Assembly (NCBI RefSeq): GCF_030269925.1
Contig: NC_085131.1
Coordinates: forward strand, 1,750,001-1,814,000
DNA length: 64,000 nt
Direction of reading: 5' to 3'
Source of the DNA: Bombyx mori
Taxonomy: Eukaryota; Arthropoda; Insecta; Lepidoptera; Bombycidae
In this document: piece after piece, positions 1 through 8,865 of the stretch
Numbering within the stretch: the first letter of the stretch is position 1
Layout: each line of letters opens with the position of its first letter
Made by a program: the position numbers and the translations under genes
Notes under the pieces: generated by a model
The model's input: the letters and a program-made list of their open reading frames with translations, nothing else
Databases searched by the model: none
Told to the model about the DNA's origin: nothing

Positions 1-2
1 GT

Positions 3-2864
3 AATAGGTGTTTCGTTTATCTCGATGATATTGTTATATATAGCTATGATCTTAAATCACACATCAATAACCTCAGTAAAGTATTTGAGAGAATCAGGAA
101 CTATAACTTAAAGTTGCAACCGGAAAAATGCGAATTTCTCCGGAAAGAAGTAGGGTATCTAGGTCATATTATCAACGAAGAAGGAGTAAAACCGAACCCT
201 GATAAGATTCAAGCCGTGGCAAAATTCCCCACACCGAAGTCACCGAAGGATATAAAATCCTTTCTAGGACTTGTCTCTTACTATAGACGTTTTATCCCCG
301 ATTTCTCTAAGTTAGCCAAACCCCTGACATCCCTTCTTAAAAAGGACACTGCCTTCAACTGGCAAAATGAACAACAGTTATCCTTCGAAACCCTAAAATC
401 CAAACTCATATCAGCTCCTATCCTAGCGTATCCTGACTTTTCACAACCATTCCTGCTTACCTGCGACGCTTCAAATTATGCCATTTCCGCCATCCTATCC
501 CAAGGACAGATCGGAAAAGACCGTCCTATCGCGTTTGCATCTAGAACCCTCAACAAAGCGGAATGCAACTATACCGTGACGGAAAAAGAGTGTCTCGCAG
601 TAATTTTTGGAACAAAAATCTTTAGACCATACATCTACGGTCATCATTTTACCGTCATAACAGACCATAAGCCTTTAGAATGGCTATTTAGATGTAAAGA
701 CCCTGGTTCTAGGCTTGTACGCTGGAGACTTATCCTAGAAGAATTTGAGTACGATATTAAATATAAAAAGGGAAAGCTCAATACAAATGCCGATGCATTA
801 TCCCGTTTTCCGGTAAATCCCATCCAGCCTGTAAACCTTCCTGAATCAAATCAAATTATTGAAGATCGACAGAGTATGAGGTTAGATGAAAATTTGATGG
901 ACTTACTAATACCACCACCTTCATTTAATCCAGATGAAATAACCAACTTATCCCCAAATCCTTTATCCACTGAAGAACACGCCTTTAGTCCGTTAACACT
1001 GAATGACCTCGACGTCCATGCTGGTTCCTCTCCTACATTTCTTGATCTTGATGATATTAATGCTCGAAAGAATAGTTCATCAGAAAACAAAGCCCCTGGC
1101 AAACTCAACGATGAAAATACATCCTCATCCGTTCGACAACACCCCACGATGGACAGCTCATTAATAGGAAGTTCACCTTCTTGTATCCCTAGGAAAATCT
1201 CCACAAACACTAACTCTTCTACACCTTCTGATGTAAATACAGAAAACCCAGTTTCTCGATCCCCAGTAGAACAACCTCGAGACTCAGACTCACCAATAGA
1301 AAACGCTATAATGACTGACGACTACTCCGTTTTCCTCAAATCTATGTCAGATCCTAATAAACATTATAATGTACAGATAGAAGAGCATAATCAAAACCTA
1401 TTAAAAGGCCAATCGAAAACACTCTTAATACCTACCTCAATCGATCTCGACGAATCCAACCCTTATGTTCAAGAAATCATAGGTAATTTGCCGACTGGCA
1501 GCAATATACCTAACATCGAAAAAGAATTACACTCCTTCTGTAAAATTGACTCAAATAATAAAACTTTTTATTTAATTTTCATTAAAGTTCACCATTTTGA
1601 TGAAGCTTCATATCCCGAAATATTCGAGACCCTTAAACGCATCCGCAATGAATTATTAATAAATGATAATACAAAGGACATAGGAATAACAGATTTCAAA
1701 AATCCATTTGAAAAACATTCGTTTGTTAAAATTTATAATATGTTAAATTATCTATTCCATAATACAGAGATCAAAATTAATATATATCATAATAATGTAA
1801 CCTACCCGTCTCCAACGGAGATTAAGAAAATCTTATTCGACAATCATGATATCCCAATTGCCGGACACCTCGGCTCAAATCGTATGTTCAACCGGATTAA
1901 GGAGAGTTATTATTGGAAAGGTATGCGTAGCGACATTGAAGCCTATGTTAAACAATGTAAACAGTGTCAAGAAAATAAAGCGTTGAGGAAAATTAACAGA
2001 GCCCCGATGCAGATCACTAGTACGTCAACTGCACCATGTCAACGCATATCCCTTGACATCGTCGGTCCATTGCCAGAAGCAGGTCCTGCAAAATTGAAAT
2101 ACATCCTAACCGTCCAAGATGATCTAACGAAATTCTCTACTGCATATCCCATCCGAAGTACAACCGCCGAAGAAACCAGCGAATGCCTCCTTCACTTCAT
2201 TTCCATTTTCGGTATCCCAAAAATTATCCTAACTGACCAAGGCACAAATTTTACTTCCGAATTATTCCAAAGAACTTGCAATTTCCTTAAGATCAAACAG
2301 TTATGGTCATCGCCCTACCATCCCCAGACCCAGGGTGCACTTGAGAGGAGTCACTCTACCCTCAAGGAGTATCTCAAGTCGTATGTAAACGAAGGCCAAG
2401 ATAACTGGCCCCGCTATGTTTACACCGCGATGTTAGCATATAATACGGCCGTACATTCAACAACTCATTTTACACCATACGAGTTAATGTTTGGAAATAA
2501 ACCTTTCATACCAAATTCAGTCTTCCAAGAACCGACCGGAACGACATATCCCGAATACGTCCGGATGCTCCAAAATCGATTAAAATACTCTCGTCAAAAA
2601 GCAGTAGAACATATCCAGAAATCCAAGGGCATATCTAAAACATACTATGACTCGCGTAGCCGCCCTGCATATTACCAAACCGGAGATTACGTATATCTCA
2701 AAAATCACCTGAGATCAAGAAAAGCTTTATCACCTGTATGGAAAGGCCCTTACAGGGTGATTAAAATACACGGTAACAATACTTTATCACTATTGATAAA
2801 CCGTCGTCACGTGAGACACCATTACGATGAAATTAAGCCCGCGACTTTGAATGAAAACGTATAA
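3..2864 (+). CDS. pol: Retroelement Pol, C-terminal part: reverse transcriptase end, RNase H, integrase
   Basis: The frame is open from the window edge, so there is no start codon here. The reverse transcriptase catalytic box reads YLDD at nt 18-29. RNase H follows, with the acidic set in TCDAS (about nt 465), TEKEC (about 583) and TDHKP (about 661). The integrase has an HHCC zinc finger (about nt 1843-1975, ending in CKQC) and a DD35E core: LDIVGP (about 2054), TDQGTN (about 2232) and GALERS (about 2341), with exactly 35 residues between the second D and the E. A C-terminal domain with a YVYLKN-type patch ends at the stop. Between RNase H and integrase lies a linker of about 350 residues, Ser/Asn/Pro/Asp-rich at first and more structured later. 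No stop or frameshift interrupts the part seen. The protein would copy viral RNA and insert the cDNA. Confidence 0.93.
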   Translation, partial: NRCFVYLDDIVIYSYDLKSHINNLSKVFERIRNYNLKLQPEKCEFLRKEVGYLGHIINEEGVKPNPDKIQAVAKFPTPKSPKDIKSFLGLVSYYRRFIPDFSKLAKPLTSLLKKDTAFNWQNEQQLSFETLKSKLISAPILAYPDFSQPFLLTCDASNYAISAILSQGQIGKDRPIAFASRTLNKAECNYTVTEKECLAVIFGTKIFRPYIYGHHFTVITDHKPLEWLFRCKDPGSRLVRWRLILEEFEYDIKYKKGKLNTNADALSRFPVNPIQPVNLPESNQIIEDRQSMRLDENLMDLLIPPPSFNPDEITNLSPNPLSTEEHAFSPLTLNDLDVHAGSSPTFLDLDDINARKNSSSENKAPGKLNDENTSSSVRQHPTMDSSLIGSSPSCIPRKISTNTNSSTPSDVNTENPVSRSPVEQPRDSDSPIENAIMTDDYSVFLKSMSDPNKHYNVQIEEHNQNLLKGQSKTLLIPTSIDLDESNPYVQEIIGNLPTGSNIPNIEKELHSFCKIDSNNKTFYLIFIKVHHFDEASYPEIFETLKRIRNELLINDNTKDIGITDFKNPFEKHSFVKIYNMLNYLFHNTEIKINIYHNNVTYPSPTEIKKILFDNHDIPIAGHLGSNRMFNRIKESYYWKGMRSDIEAYVKQCKQCQENKALRKINRAPMQITSTSTAPCQRISLDIVGPLPEAGPAKLKYILTVQDDLTKFSTAYPIRSTTAEETSECLLHFISIFGIPKIILTDQGTNFTSELFQRTCNFLKIKQLWSSPYHPQTQGALERSHSTLKEYLKSYVNEGQDNWPRYVYTAMLAYNTAVHSTTHFTPYELMFGNKPFIPNSVFQEPTGTTYPEYVRMLQNRLKYSRQKAVEHIQKSKGISKTYYDSRSRPAYYQTGDYVYLKNHLRSRKALSPVWKGPYRVIKIHGNNTLSLLINRRHVRHHYDEIKPATLNENV

Positions 2865-3029
2865 TTATAACTATTCGCTAAGGAAATAGATTTAGGCTAA
2901 ATAACATAATATCTTTAAATAATATACTCTTAGGATTAAGCATATACCTATGTAGTTAATCTCATAGTCTTTTAAATTACTTTTAGAAAATTTAATTCGT
3001 AATATAAGAAATCCTTGTTCTCACTATAT

Positions 3030-3043
3030 AATATCATTTCCAG
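3030..3043 (+). other. Probable splice acceptor for env mRNA
   Basis: A pyrimidine-containing run ending in TTTCCAG sits one base before the first env ATG (3045). Gypsy-type elements are known to express env from a spliced RNA, so this is a natural acceptor. The donor would lie upstream of the window. Assignment is by motif and position only. Confidence 0.5.
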
Positions 3044-3044
3044 C

Positions 3045-4880
3045 ATGTCAGCTAAGAGTCAAATCCAACAAGAATTTGTACAACAAATTAATGCAAGCTC
3101 CGGACTATATTTGGACAGTTTGGGTCAAATCAAAATATCCAGCGGTCAACTTAATATACTTATACCATTAGATATATCACATTTCAAACCATACTTAGAA
3201 AATATCGAAAATGCTATCAATAAAGCACGAGCGCTGTGTCTCGAGACTAAAGTCATAGAAAATTTGGAATGTCATAGTATAACTCAACCCTTAGTAATAC
3301 GATATCACGATATTATCCGTCAATTCACATCCATATCTGAGTTGTTAGATACTAAAGCAAAACGTAGTGCTTGGTTCGGAGGAGTCGGGACAGTAATTAA
3401 ACACATATTCGGAACCTTGGACGAGACCGATGGCCTTAGATACGATGAAGCAATCGATGCAATACAATATGATCAAAACAAAGTAGCTACATTAATTAAG
3501 GAAAATGTTATGGTTACTACTTCAGTCATCTCGTCGTACAATAAAACAATTAATAATATTAAAATTAATGAAGCTAATTTGAACACCGCTATTAATAATT
3601 TGTCAGAACATGTTAAGAATATTTCTAGTGCATCTAACGAATTGTATATCCTATCATCCGCTAACCAAGTCATACATTATTTAGAAACCAATATTCTTGC
3701 CATATCTTTTCAACTCGAAGACATGATAAATGCTATCTTATTCAGCAGTCAAAATATATTTCATCCTTCAATAATAACACCACGACAATTGTTCCATGAA
3801 CTCGCCAACAATGTTCGACTCTTGGATGATGATAAACAATTCCCCGTACCTTTAGAGATAAGCTCGATGCACGTTATTATGAATGTTTCTAATGTAGTTA
3901 GTTATTTTAGTAAGAATAGAATAATTTTTGTCTTAAGAATTCCTTTAGTATGTCCTATTGTGTATAATTTATATCATGCTTTAGCATTACCAACGCCACA
4001 TGAGGCTCAAAATCCAAGAATGTATTCTATGTTAATACCAAGTAGCAAATATATAGCAATGACCAGAGACAAAACACGTTACTGCACTTTGGACGACCTA
4101 AATGTATGTAAAATATTGCATACCGAACTTTACATCTGTGACATAGTGACCATATATCCGACGAGCATCAACCCTAGCTGTGAAGTGGAACTGATGATAA
4201 AAGTGACCAGTGATTTACCAGTGCAGTGCAATAACAAATTCATTTACGGAACTGTTAATGTTTGGCAAACGATTTCTAATAACCGATGGATCTTCGTGCA
4301 ATCCAATCTAACTAAAGTAAGCGTTGATTGTCCCAAATCTGAATTGTATGAATTTAACATCATAGGAACTGGTATATTAAACATCCCTCACGGATGTACC
4401 GGTTATACTAAGGACATTAAGTTTATATCTAAATATGTTAATAACATAACAATTACAGAATATACTTTAGATTTTAACATAAATAATAAGTCATGTTGTA
4501 ATACTAATAAGATTAAGAACTTTATAGATAGTGTATCCCCTACTCCTGTGGTTTTAAAGAACATTGATTTAGATGACCTATCCTTAAAAAATAATGAGAT
4601 GATCCTCGATTCCATATTAAGTGGCGCCGATGACGTCATTCATACGCCACACATAGTTAAGTACGGAATACATTACTCTACAGTGACTATCCTTTTACTT
4701 ATATGTCTATTTAGTTATTTAGCTTTTAAGTTGTATGTAAAATGTAAACCTGGCAGCACACCTAAAGATATAGATCTTTTCAAACGCATGAGATTTAAAA
4801 GTAAGCCCGCTACTATAGAAGAAGTTGAATATGCTGATATCCCTGAGGTAGCCCCAGCTTCTGTCAGACGTCACTTATAA
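3045..4880 (+). CDS. env: Envelope glycoprotein, errantivirus/baculovirus F-like
   Basis: The frame encodes 611 residues from the first ATG; the open frame extends 10 codons further up but only with a TTG. A basic KAKR site at residues 104-107 fits a furin-type cleavage signal, and a Gly-rich hydrophobic stretch (FGGVG, ending near GTLDETD) follows like a fusion peptide. One hydrophobic anchor lies near residues 544-565, then a 46-residue basic/acidic cytoplasmic tail. Many Cys and N-glycosylation sites (NxS/T) fit an ectodomain. There is no hydrophobic signal peptide after this ATG, so a leader from an upstream spliced exon is likely. By family it would be a membrane fusion protein. The frame is intact; whether it is expressed or functional cannot be told. 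It starts 180 bp after the pol stop. Confidence 0.85.
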   Translation: MSAKSQIQQEFVQQINASSGLYLDSLGQIKISSGQLNILIPLDISHFKPYLENIENAINKARALCLETKVIENLECHSITQPLVIRYHDIIRQFTSISELLDTKAKRSAWFGGVGTVIKHIFGTLDETDGLRYDEAIDAIQYDQNKVATLIKENVMVTTSVISSYNKTINNIKINEANLNTAINNLSEHVKNISSASNELYILSSANQVIHYLETNILAISFQLEDMINAILFSSQNIFHPSIITPRQLFHELANNVRLLDDDKQFPVPLEISSMHVIMNVSNVVSYFSKNRIIFVLRIPLVCPIVYNLYHALALPTPHEAQNPRMYSMLIPSSKYIAMTRDKTRYCTLDDLNVCKILHTELYICDIVTIYPTSINPSCEVELMIKVTSDLPVQCNNKFIYGTVNVWQTISNNRWIFVQSNLTKVSVDCPKSELYEFNIIGTGILNIPHGCTGYTKDIKFISKYVNNITITEYTLDFNINNKSCCNTNKIKNFIDSVSPTPVVLKNIDLDDLSLKNNEMILDSILSGADDVIHTPHIVKYGIHYSTVTILLLICLFSYLAFKLYVKCKPGSTPKDIDLFKRMRFKSKPATIEEVEYADIPEVAPASVRRHL

Positions 4881-4911
4881 ATAAACTTCGGACTCTTTCC
4901 CGAAGTTTATT
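4880..4911 (+). other. 12-bp perfect hairpin between env stop and purine tract
   Basis: AATAAACTTCGG at 4880-4891 pairs without mismatch with CCGAAGTTTATT at 4900-4911, leaving an 8-nt loop. It lies directly after the env stop and just before the polypurine tract. It could act on the RNA (processing, export, stability), but no function is known to me. Confidence 0.75.
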
Positions 4912-4916
4912 AAATA

Positions 4917-4926
4917 TGGGGGGAGG
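4917..4926 (+). other. Polypurine tract (plus-strand primer)
   Basis: A run of six G followed by AGG ends immediately before the TGTTAT of the LTR, the standard place for the plus-strand priming site. Confidence 0.8.
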
Positions 4927-5170
4927 TGTTATATATCCCTACCGAACCCTAAACTGCTGACACCCTCGAACTGCTGACTAGACGGTCCGAGGTAGAGACT
5001 TGATAGGAGACCGGAGAACGGTCAGTAGTCAGTGAACTGTGTTAGAGTACGGGTGCGGCTGCCGGGATTACTCTGAGTGTCATTATCCATATTATTCAAT
5101 ATCCAATAAATAGTTGTGTCCTAAGAATTTTCCTTTTTTTAAAACGACCTCAGAGAGAATTCCCATAACA
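4927..5170 (+). repeat. 3' LTR, 244 bp
   Basis: The repeat begins TGTTAT and ends ATAACA, a perfect 6-bp terminal inverted pair, directly after the purine tract. An AATAAA at about 5104-5109 could serve as polyadenylation signal. The upstream LTR is not in the window, so divergence and insertion age cannot be measured. Confidence 0.88.
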
Positions 5171-5204
5171 ATACGCATGCGCTTACGTGTCCCTACAAAG
5201 GGCT

Positions 5205-5280
5205 TAGTGGAGTGATGATCTGTTCAGGGTGGCTGGCAAGAGCTGGATGAGAGAAGCTAAGGATCGTACTTAGTGCTCAG
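5205..5280 (+). pseudogene. RTE-type LINE C-terminal fragment
   Basis: Conceptual translation gives a short decayed match (SWMREA-like block) to the C-terminal tail of the intact RTE at 40-43 kb and to the piece at 22650. It begins 35 bp after the viral LTR. It is too short to classify further. Confidence 0.4.
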
Positions 5281-5299
5281 CTCATCTTTATCGGAGATT

Positions 5300-5535
5300 G
5301 TGAGATTTGTGACTCGGCACGGGTAGGTACTACCGCCCTGCCCATTTCTGCCGTGAAGCTGTAATGCGTTTCGGTTTGAAGGGCGGGGCAGCCGTTGTAA
5401 CTATACTGAGACCTTAGAACTTATATCTCAAGATGGGTGGCGCATTTAAGTTGTAGATGTCTATGGGCTCCAGTAACCACTTAACATCGGGTGAGCCCTG
5501 AGCTCGTCCATCCATCTAAGCAATAAATAAAAAAG
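5300..5535 (+). mobile_element. BMC1-like LINE/SINE 3' tail
   Basis: This is a 5'-truncated copy of the family tail: GGGTAGGTAC block, CCGTGAAG block, CAGCCGTTGTAAC block, GATGTCTATGGGCTCCAG block and an AAGCAATAAA terminus with an A-rich end. It starts inside the first block. Confidence 0.75.
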
Positions 5536-5687
5536 ATGGAGTCCATGAACATCGCACTTTAAACCTACATAAGTATAATGTAATGTAGTAATGTAATAAT
5601 GCGGCTAGGTTTGAAGCGGCCATAAAGTTTGGCGACTACTTTATCTATGTCAGTCCTTGGCACCCATAGCACAGAGAATCCTAATTT

Positions 5688-6143
5688 GGATTTTTTTTCC
5701 TACCTATGCTGATAGCCTTGAGAGGCTATATCAGCTTCTCCTTGACATGTAGGTGAGCTCACGGGGCTCAAACCGGGTGTGTTGCTAACACTGGCCCTAG
5801 CAAGAGCAGTGCTTCGCAGAAACTACCACTGGATCGGAAACACGACCAACTGAGAAGATCCGGCAAGAAACTCAGTGGGCTGTGTCTATGGGTTAATTCA
5901 CTCGTCAAGCCCTTCGTCGCAAGCGACGGGTTCGGCGAGGACGGTGACCGGTGCTTGTGGTACCTAAAAGCACCGTTAATGGATTGGGAGGATCTGTAAT
6001 GACGTGTTGAGGGCGACGTCAACTGTTTACCATTTGGTCTACAGGATCGCGTATGTAATTCCCGACGGCCACGACAAGAGGGTTTTCATGTCGTGCCGCC
6101 TTCTCAAAGTGGCGCAATGATGCCGACTGCAATTTGTTCTTAG
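5688..6143 (-). mobile_element. Bm1 SINE, near full length
   Basis: Read on the minus strand, the copy ends with the Bm1 signature GCTATCAGCATAGGTAGG and an A-run. It keeps the GCCGGATCTTCTCAGT/GGGTCGTGTTTCC core and the distal GTCGGCATCATTGC end. At about 455 bp it is the longest Bm1 in the window and serves as reference for the shorter ones. Confidence 0.85.
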
Positions 6144-6446
6144 TTATATATTTATTATTTAAAATGTCATTTAAAAAGCTCGTTCAGCGTATATATTTTT
6201 TCGTGCCTCACAAATATACCGGCAACGCTATATTTTATAAGCTATTTGACTAAACCAAAGTACTTTTATTCGAGATGCCGTGTGCACGTTTGTCTCACGA
6301 CTACCGAGGCCCGCGGGTCAAGCTGTGCAGCATCAATCATCATCACGCCGCAACATCGGAAGCGAACATAGATAATGCCATGTCCACAGTGCTATAATAT
6401 TTTATGAAATATTTTGTATAGAGTTCTCATTTTATCTCAAAACGAT

Positions 6447-6716
6447 TTAACGGCCATCTGGTGTAGTGGTAAGTGACATGGCCACTACTACACAAGGGGG
6501 TCGCGGGTTCGAATCCCGCCAAGGGAAGATATTTGTATGAGAAATATAAATGTCTTTTCCAGGGTTACGGATGTATATTAAATATATTTATGTGTATAAT
6601 AAAAATCTTCCATTTATTTCCGTTATCTGGTACCTGTAACACAAGTTCTTTACGAACTTAGCACGGGACCAGGTAACGTGGCGTGATTGTCAGTAATTAA
6701 TTTAATTGTTATTAAT
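6447..6716 (+). mobile_element. tRNA-derived SINE with ATT-rich tail (copy 1)
   Basis: The head has a Pol III box A (TGGTGTAGTGGTAAG) and box B (GGTTCGAATCCC), as in a tRNA. The body is AT-rich, then comes a conserved hairpin AAGTTC-5 nt-GAACTT (6643-6659) and a tail GTGGCGTGATTGT running into ATT repeats. The tail is split by an RTE fragment. It is not a working tRNA gene: the anticodon stem does not fold and the sequence is repeated at 22 and 54 kb. Confidence 0.7.
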
Positions 6717-7024
6717 TTAGACGCCATAGCTCTCAAAGTTAGCCTGCTGAAGTGGCAATGGGCCGGTCACATCTGTCGAGCCAGCGACGCCAGGTGGAGG
6801 AGGAAAGTCCTCGAATGGAGGCCACGGATGGGTACCAGGAGCGTGGGGCGTCCTCCAACCAGGTGGACTGACGACTTAGTCCGCACGACGGGAAGTCGTA
6901 GGATGCGGAAGGCGGAGGACCGCATTATGTGGAAGGCATTGGGGAAGGCCTATGTCCAGCAGTGGGCAGATAAAGGCTGCTAAATGCTGCTAAATGAAGG
7001 CGGCTAAATGATGATGATGATGAT
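6717..7024 (+). pseudogene. RTE LINE 3' fragment inside SINE tail
   Basis: An open stretch of about 85 codons matches the C-terminus of the intact RTE (KWQWAGHIC, VLEWRPR, RPPTRWTDDL and AYVQQW blocks), ends at a stop near 6983 and is followed by an ATG/TGA-triplet tail. It is 5'-truncated and sits within the ATT tail of the preceding SINE; related TAGTAA/CAGTAA sequence on both sides may be the target duplication. Confidence 0.75.
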
Positions 7025-7384
7025 CGTTAGTAAACATTTATTATTATTATAGCTATTGGTAAAGTTTTACGGGATTAAGTTAATAAAAGCTGATTAAAAT
7101 TGTCATTGGAACCCGATCACTGTAGGCTGTAACAGTACGTGAAATATACATCGAACTATAAATATACCAATCAAATTGTTTAAGCGACATATCGCTAAAT
7201 ACGCGACATTTATCTTTGTATAATTAAAGGTGCCTTTTATTTGGTATTAGCATCAATAATTCGATGTTTTTAATTGAACTTCAATTAAGTTCATTCCATT
7301 CGAATACAAGCTGAAGAAGTTTTTTTTTGGTATGACTTTTTTCCAAATTTTAAACTTTATATGGTTTACCTGTAATGTTGCAAA
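7025..7384. other. AT-rich spacer
   Basis: The first bases continue the ATT-rich SINE tail. I recognise nothing else here. Confidence 0.4.
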
Positions 7385-7850
7385 AATGTCTTCTTCTTCT
7401 TCTCATCAGCCCACAGACATCTACTGCTGGACGTAGGCCTCCCCCAAGCCTCGCCACAAAGACCGGTCCTGCGCTGCATACATCCAGCGGATCCCCACGA
7501 ACCTAGATAGATCGTCGACCCATCTTGTGGGAGGCTTACCCACGCTATGTCTTCCGGTACGCGGTCGCCACTCAAGAACTTTCTGTCCCCAACGACCATC
7601 CGTTCCACGAGCAATGTGTCCTGCCCACTGCCACTTCATCGTCGCTATCCTTTGGGCCATATCGGTTACCATGGTTTTCCTGCGAATCTCCTCATTTCTG
7701 ATTTGATCTCGCAGGGAAACTCCGAGCACAGTCCTCTCCGTTGCTCTTTGGGTGACCTTGAGCCTTCTCATAAGGCCCATTGTGAGCGACCACGTCAAAA
7801 TGTCGCTTAAACCAAATAGCCTATCACTACTCGACATGTTTTATGAAGCG
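7385..7850 (-). pseudogene. RTE LINE C-terminal fragment, diverged lineage
   Basis: The minus strand reads the LKVTQRA, SLRDQIRNEEIR, KWQWAGHIARG, VLEWRPRTGR and GEAYVQQ blocks of RTE, then a GAA-triplet tail (7388-7402). It lacks endonuclease and most of reverse transcriptase. Residues differ at many sites from the 40-kb copy and the tail is GAA rather than TGA, so it belongs to another RTE subfamily. Confidence 0.75.
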
Positions 7851-7943
7851 ACACGCGCGCCATCTTCTGTATGATGATGGTACTTAGATTAAAACCTACC
7901 CTGAAGTTCAGTGACGAAAAGACGCGATTGAATAAATCCACAG

Positions 7944-8191
7944 GTTTTTTTTATTTATTGCTTAGATGGGTGTACGAGCTCACAGCCCACTTGGTGTTAA
8001 GTGGTTACCGGAGCCCATACACATCTACAACATAAATGCGCCACCCACCTTGAGCTATAAATTCTAAGGTCTCAGTATAATTGCAACGGCTGCCCCACCC
8101 TTCAAACCGAAACGCATGCTTCACGCGGAAAGAGGTAGGGTGGTGGTACCTAGCCGTGCGGACTCAAGGTCAAGGTCCTACCATCAGTAAA
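7944..8191 (-). mobile_element. BMC1-like tail
   Basis: All family blocks are present from the T-run (minus-strand poly-A) to CCATCAGTAAA, with small indels around GCATGCTTCACGCGG. Confidence 0.8.
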
Positions 8192-8492
8192 AGATTCCAT
8201 TAATTGAATAAAACAGCAAACCCAGGGTATTGCTATTTGACGTCGACCTGCTGCTACAGACCCCATAACTGTCTACCGACGCCTCCCTTGAGACATTAGC
8301 GACAGAGATGCATCTTCACATGACCTACAAGACCTTGTTCGACCAACTGAGTGATAACATTACGCGGAATCCGTAGAAAACGTCTTACGATTTGAGATAT
8401 CAAAACTCAAATCTTACGAACCAATATTATTGTTGTTTTTTTCCCAAAAATCTTATTTTTCTCCTCTTTTAGGTACATATTTCCTAATATTA

Positions 8493-8865
8493 TCTATACT
8501 AATATTATAAAGACGAAAGATTTGTTTTTTTGTTTGTATTGAATAGGCTCCGAAACTACTGAACCGATTGTAAAAATTCTTTCACTGTTTGGAAGCTACA
8601 CTATCCCCGAGTGACATAGGCTATAATCTTTTTTGAAAAAAATTATGGATCCTTACTAGAACTCCAATAATGTAACCCAAGGTATAAAAAAATTACCTAA
8701 AATATTATTTAAATCGTGCCCTGCGAAAACTTTGTACACACATTATTATTTACTTTCTAACTATTATAGATGCCGCAATACGTGTTCTTTTATTTAAAAA
8801 ATAAAACAACGTCAAATATAATTGAAATTTTTGTTGACCCGAGCGGAGCCGGAGCGGGCCGCTAG
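8493..8865 (+). mobile_element. Helitron, Lep1-like non-autonomous, 373 bp
   Basis: The element starts TCTATACTAATATTATAAAG after an A and ends in a GC-rich hairpin zone (CCCGAGCGGAGCCGGAGCGG) followed by CTAG and a host T. A 5' TC, 3' CTAG and A/T insertion site are the marks of Helitrons. There is no Rep/helicase coding. Confidence 0.7.

Larger units (their letters stand above)
1..5170 (+). mobile_element. Env-bearing Ty3/gypsy (errantivirus-type) provirus, 3' portion
   Basis: The order pol (from the last reverse transcriptase motifs), env-like frame, purine tract and LTR is that of insect endogenous retroviruses related to gypsy and TED. Both coding frames visible here are unbroken, which suggests a fairly recent insertion. 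The LTR is followed by ATAC (5171-5174), a candidate 4-bp target duplication of the size usual for this group; its partner would be upstream of the missing 5' LTR. Gag, protease, most of reverse transcriptase, the primer binding site and the 5' LTR lie outside the window. It is an old viral copy in a host genome and is only described here. Confidence 0.9.

Noticed and set aside
851..1210. 119-codon minus-strand frame within pol
   Set aside because: Lies opposite the low-complexity linker and resembles no protein.
6450..6530. tRNA gene (box A and box B present)
   Set aside because: The sequence recurs with an AT-rich body and ATT tail at 22 and 54 kb, and the cloverleaf does not close; it is a SINE head.
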